This document shows, in pieces, positions 5,051-5,051 of a stretch of 5,051 bases of DNA; the stretch's first letter is position 1; every line of letters starts with the position of its first letter. Source of the stretch: Saprospiraceae bacterium (GTDB lineage: Bacteria; Bacteroidota; Bacteroidia; Chitinophagales; Saprospiraceae). The position numbers were made by a program, and so were the translations under genes. The stretch lies in NCBI GenBank assembly GCA_017995875.1, contig JAGOIB010000148.1, forward strand, positions 1 to 5,051. Reading direction: 5' to 3'. Under the pieces are notes generated by a model. It worked only from the letters and a program-made list of their open reading frames with translations, was not told where the DNA came from and did no database searches.

Positions 5051-5051
5051 A

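Larger units (their letters stand above)
4710..5051. other. Gene-free tail of repeats and hairpins
   Basis: No plausible coding frame or RNA gene is visible in these 342 bases. The first 140 bases hold heptamer arrays and consecutive hairpins, listed separately. Further weak stems are ATATCC-ATT-GGATAT (4864-4878), CGGTC-TAT-GACCG (4890-4902) and ATGACG-TCT-CGTCAT (4933-4947). Two copies of a 24-base repeat follow. The stretch from about 4973 to 5026 shows nothing I can assign. Confidence 0.7.

Overview
The window looks like chromosomal DNA from a Bacteroidota bacterium, plausibly of the Saprospiria/Chitinophagia type. Three things support this: a PorX-type response regulator with a PglZ domain, a secreted protein ending in a gliding-motility-associated (CHU_C-type) type IX secretion C-terminal domain, and a Bacteroidota-style TAnnTTTG promoter box (TATATTTG). 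The lineage below phylum is inference. No phage, plasmid, transposase or CRISPR feature is visible.

Layout: a short upstream stretch (1-92); porX on + (93-1664); a 250-base convergent intergenic region packed with small hairpins and heptamer repeats (1665-1914); a probable two-gene minus-strand unit, tatC (3257-2427) followed by a small two-helix membrane protein (2364-1915); a divergent promoter region (3258-3473); a LamG/CHU_C secreted protein on + (3474-4709); and a gene-free tail (4710-5051) with another set of hairpins and repeats.

Functionally the genes concern protein export. PorX is the response regulator that controls type IX secretion system (T9SS) genes. The LamG/CHU_C protein carries a Sec signal and a T9SS sorting domain, so it is a predicted cargo. 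TatC is the core receptor of the twin-arginine pathway across the inner membrane. No direct link between PorX and the cargo gene is shown; they may be neighbours by chance.

The least ordinary part is between the genes. The two intergenic regions carry serial short palindromes, mostly 5-10 bp stems with 4-base loops, several sharing a GTC-NNNN-GAC core. Two of these modules are recognisably the same element in opposite orientation, one being expanded by two extra hairpins. Next to them are heptanucleotide tandem arrays of at least four different units. One array type (GTGAAAA on the minus strand) runs into the 3' ends of both minus-strand genes, giving two unrelated proteins near-identical VKSE tails and their stop codons. 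A separate 24-base repeat occurs twice near the right end.
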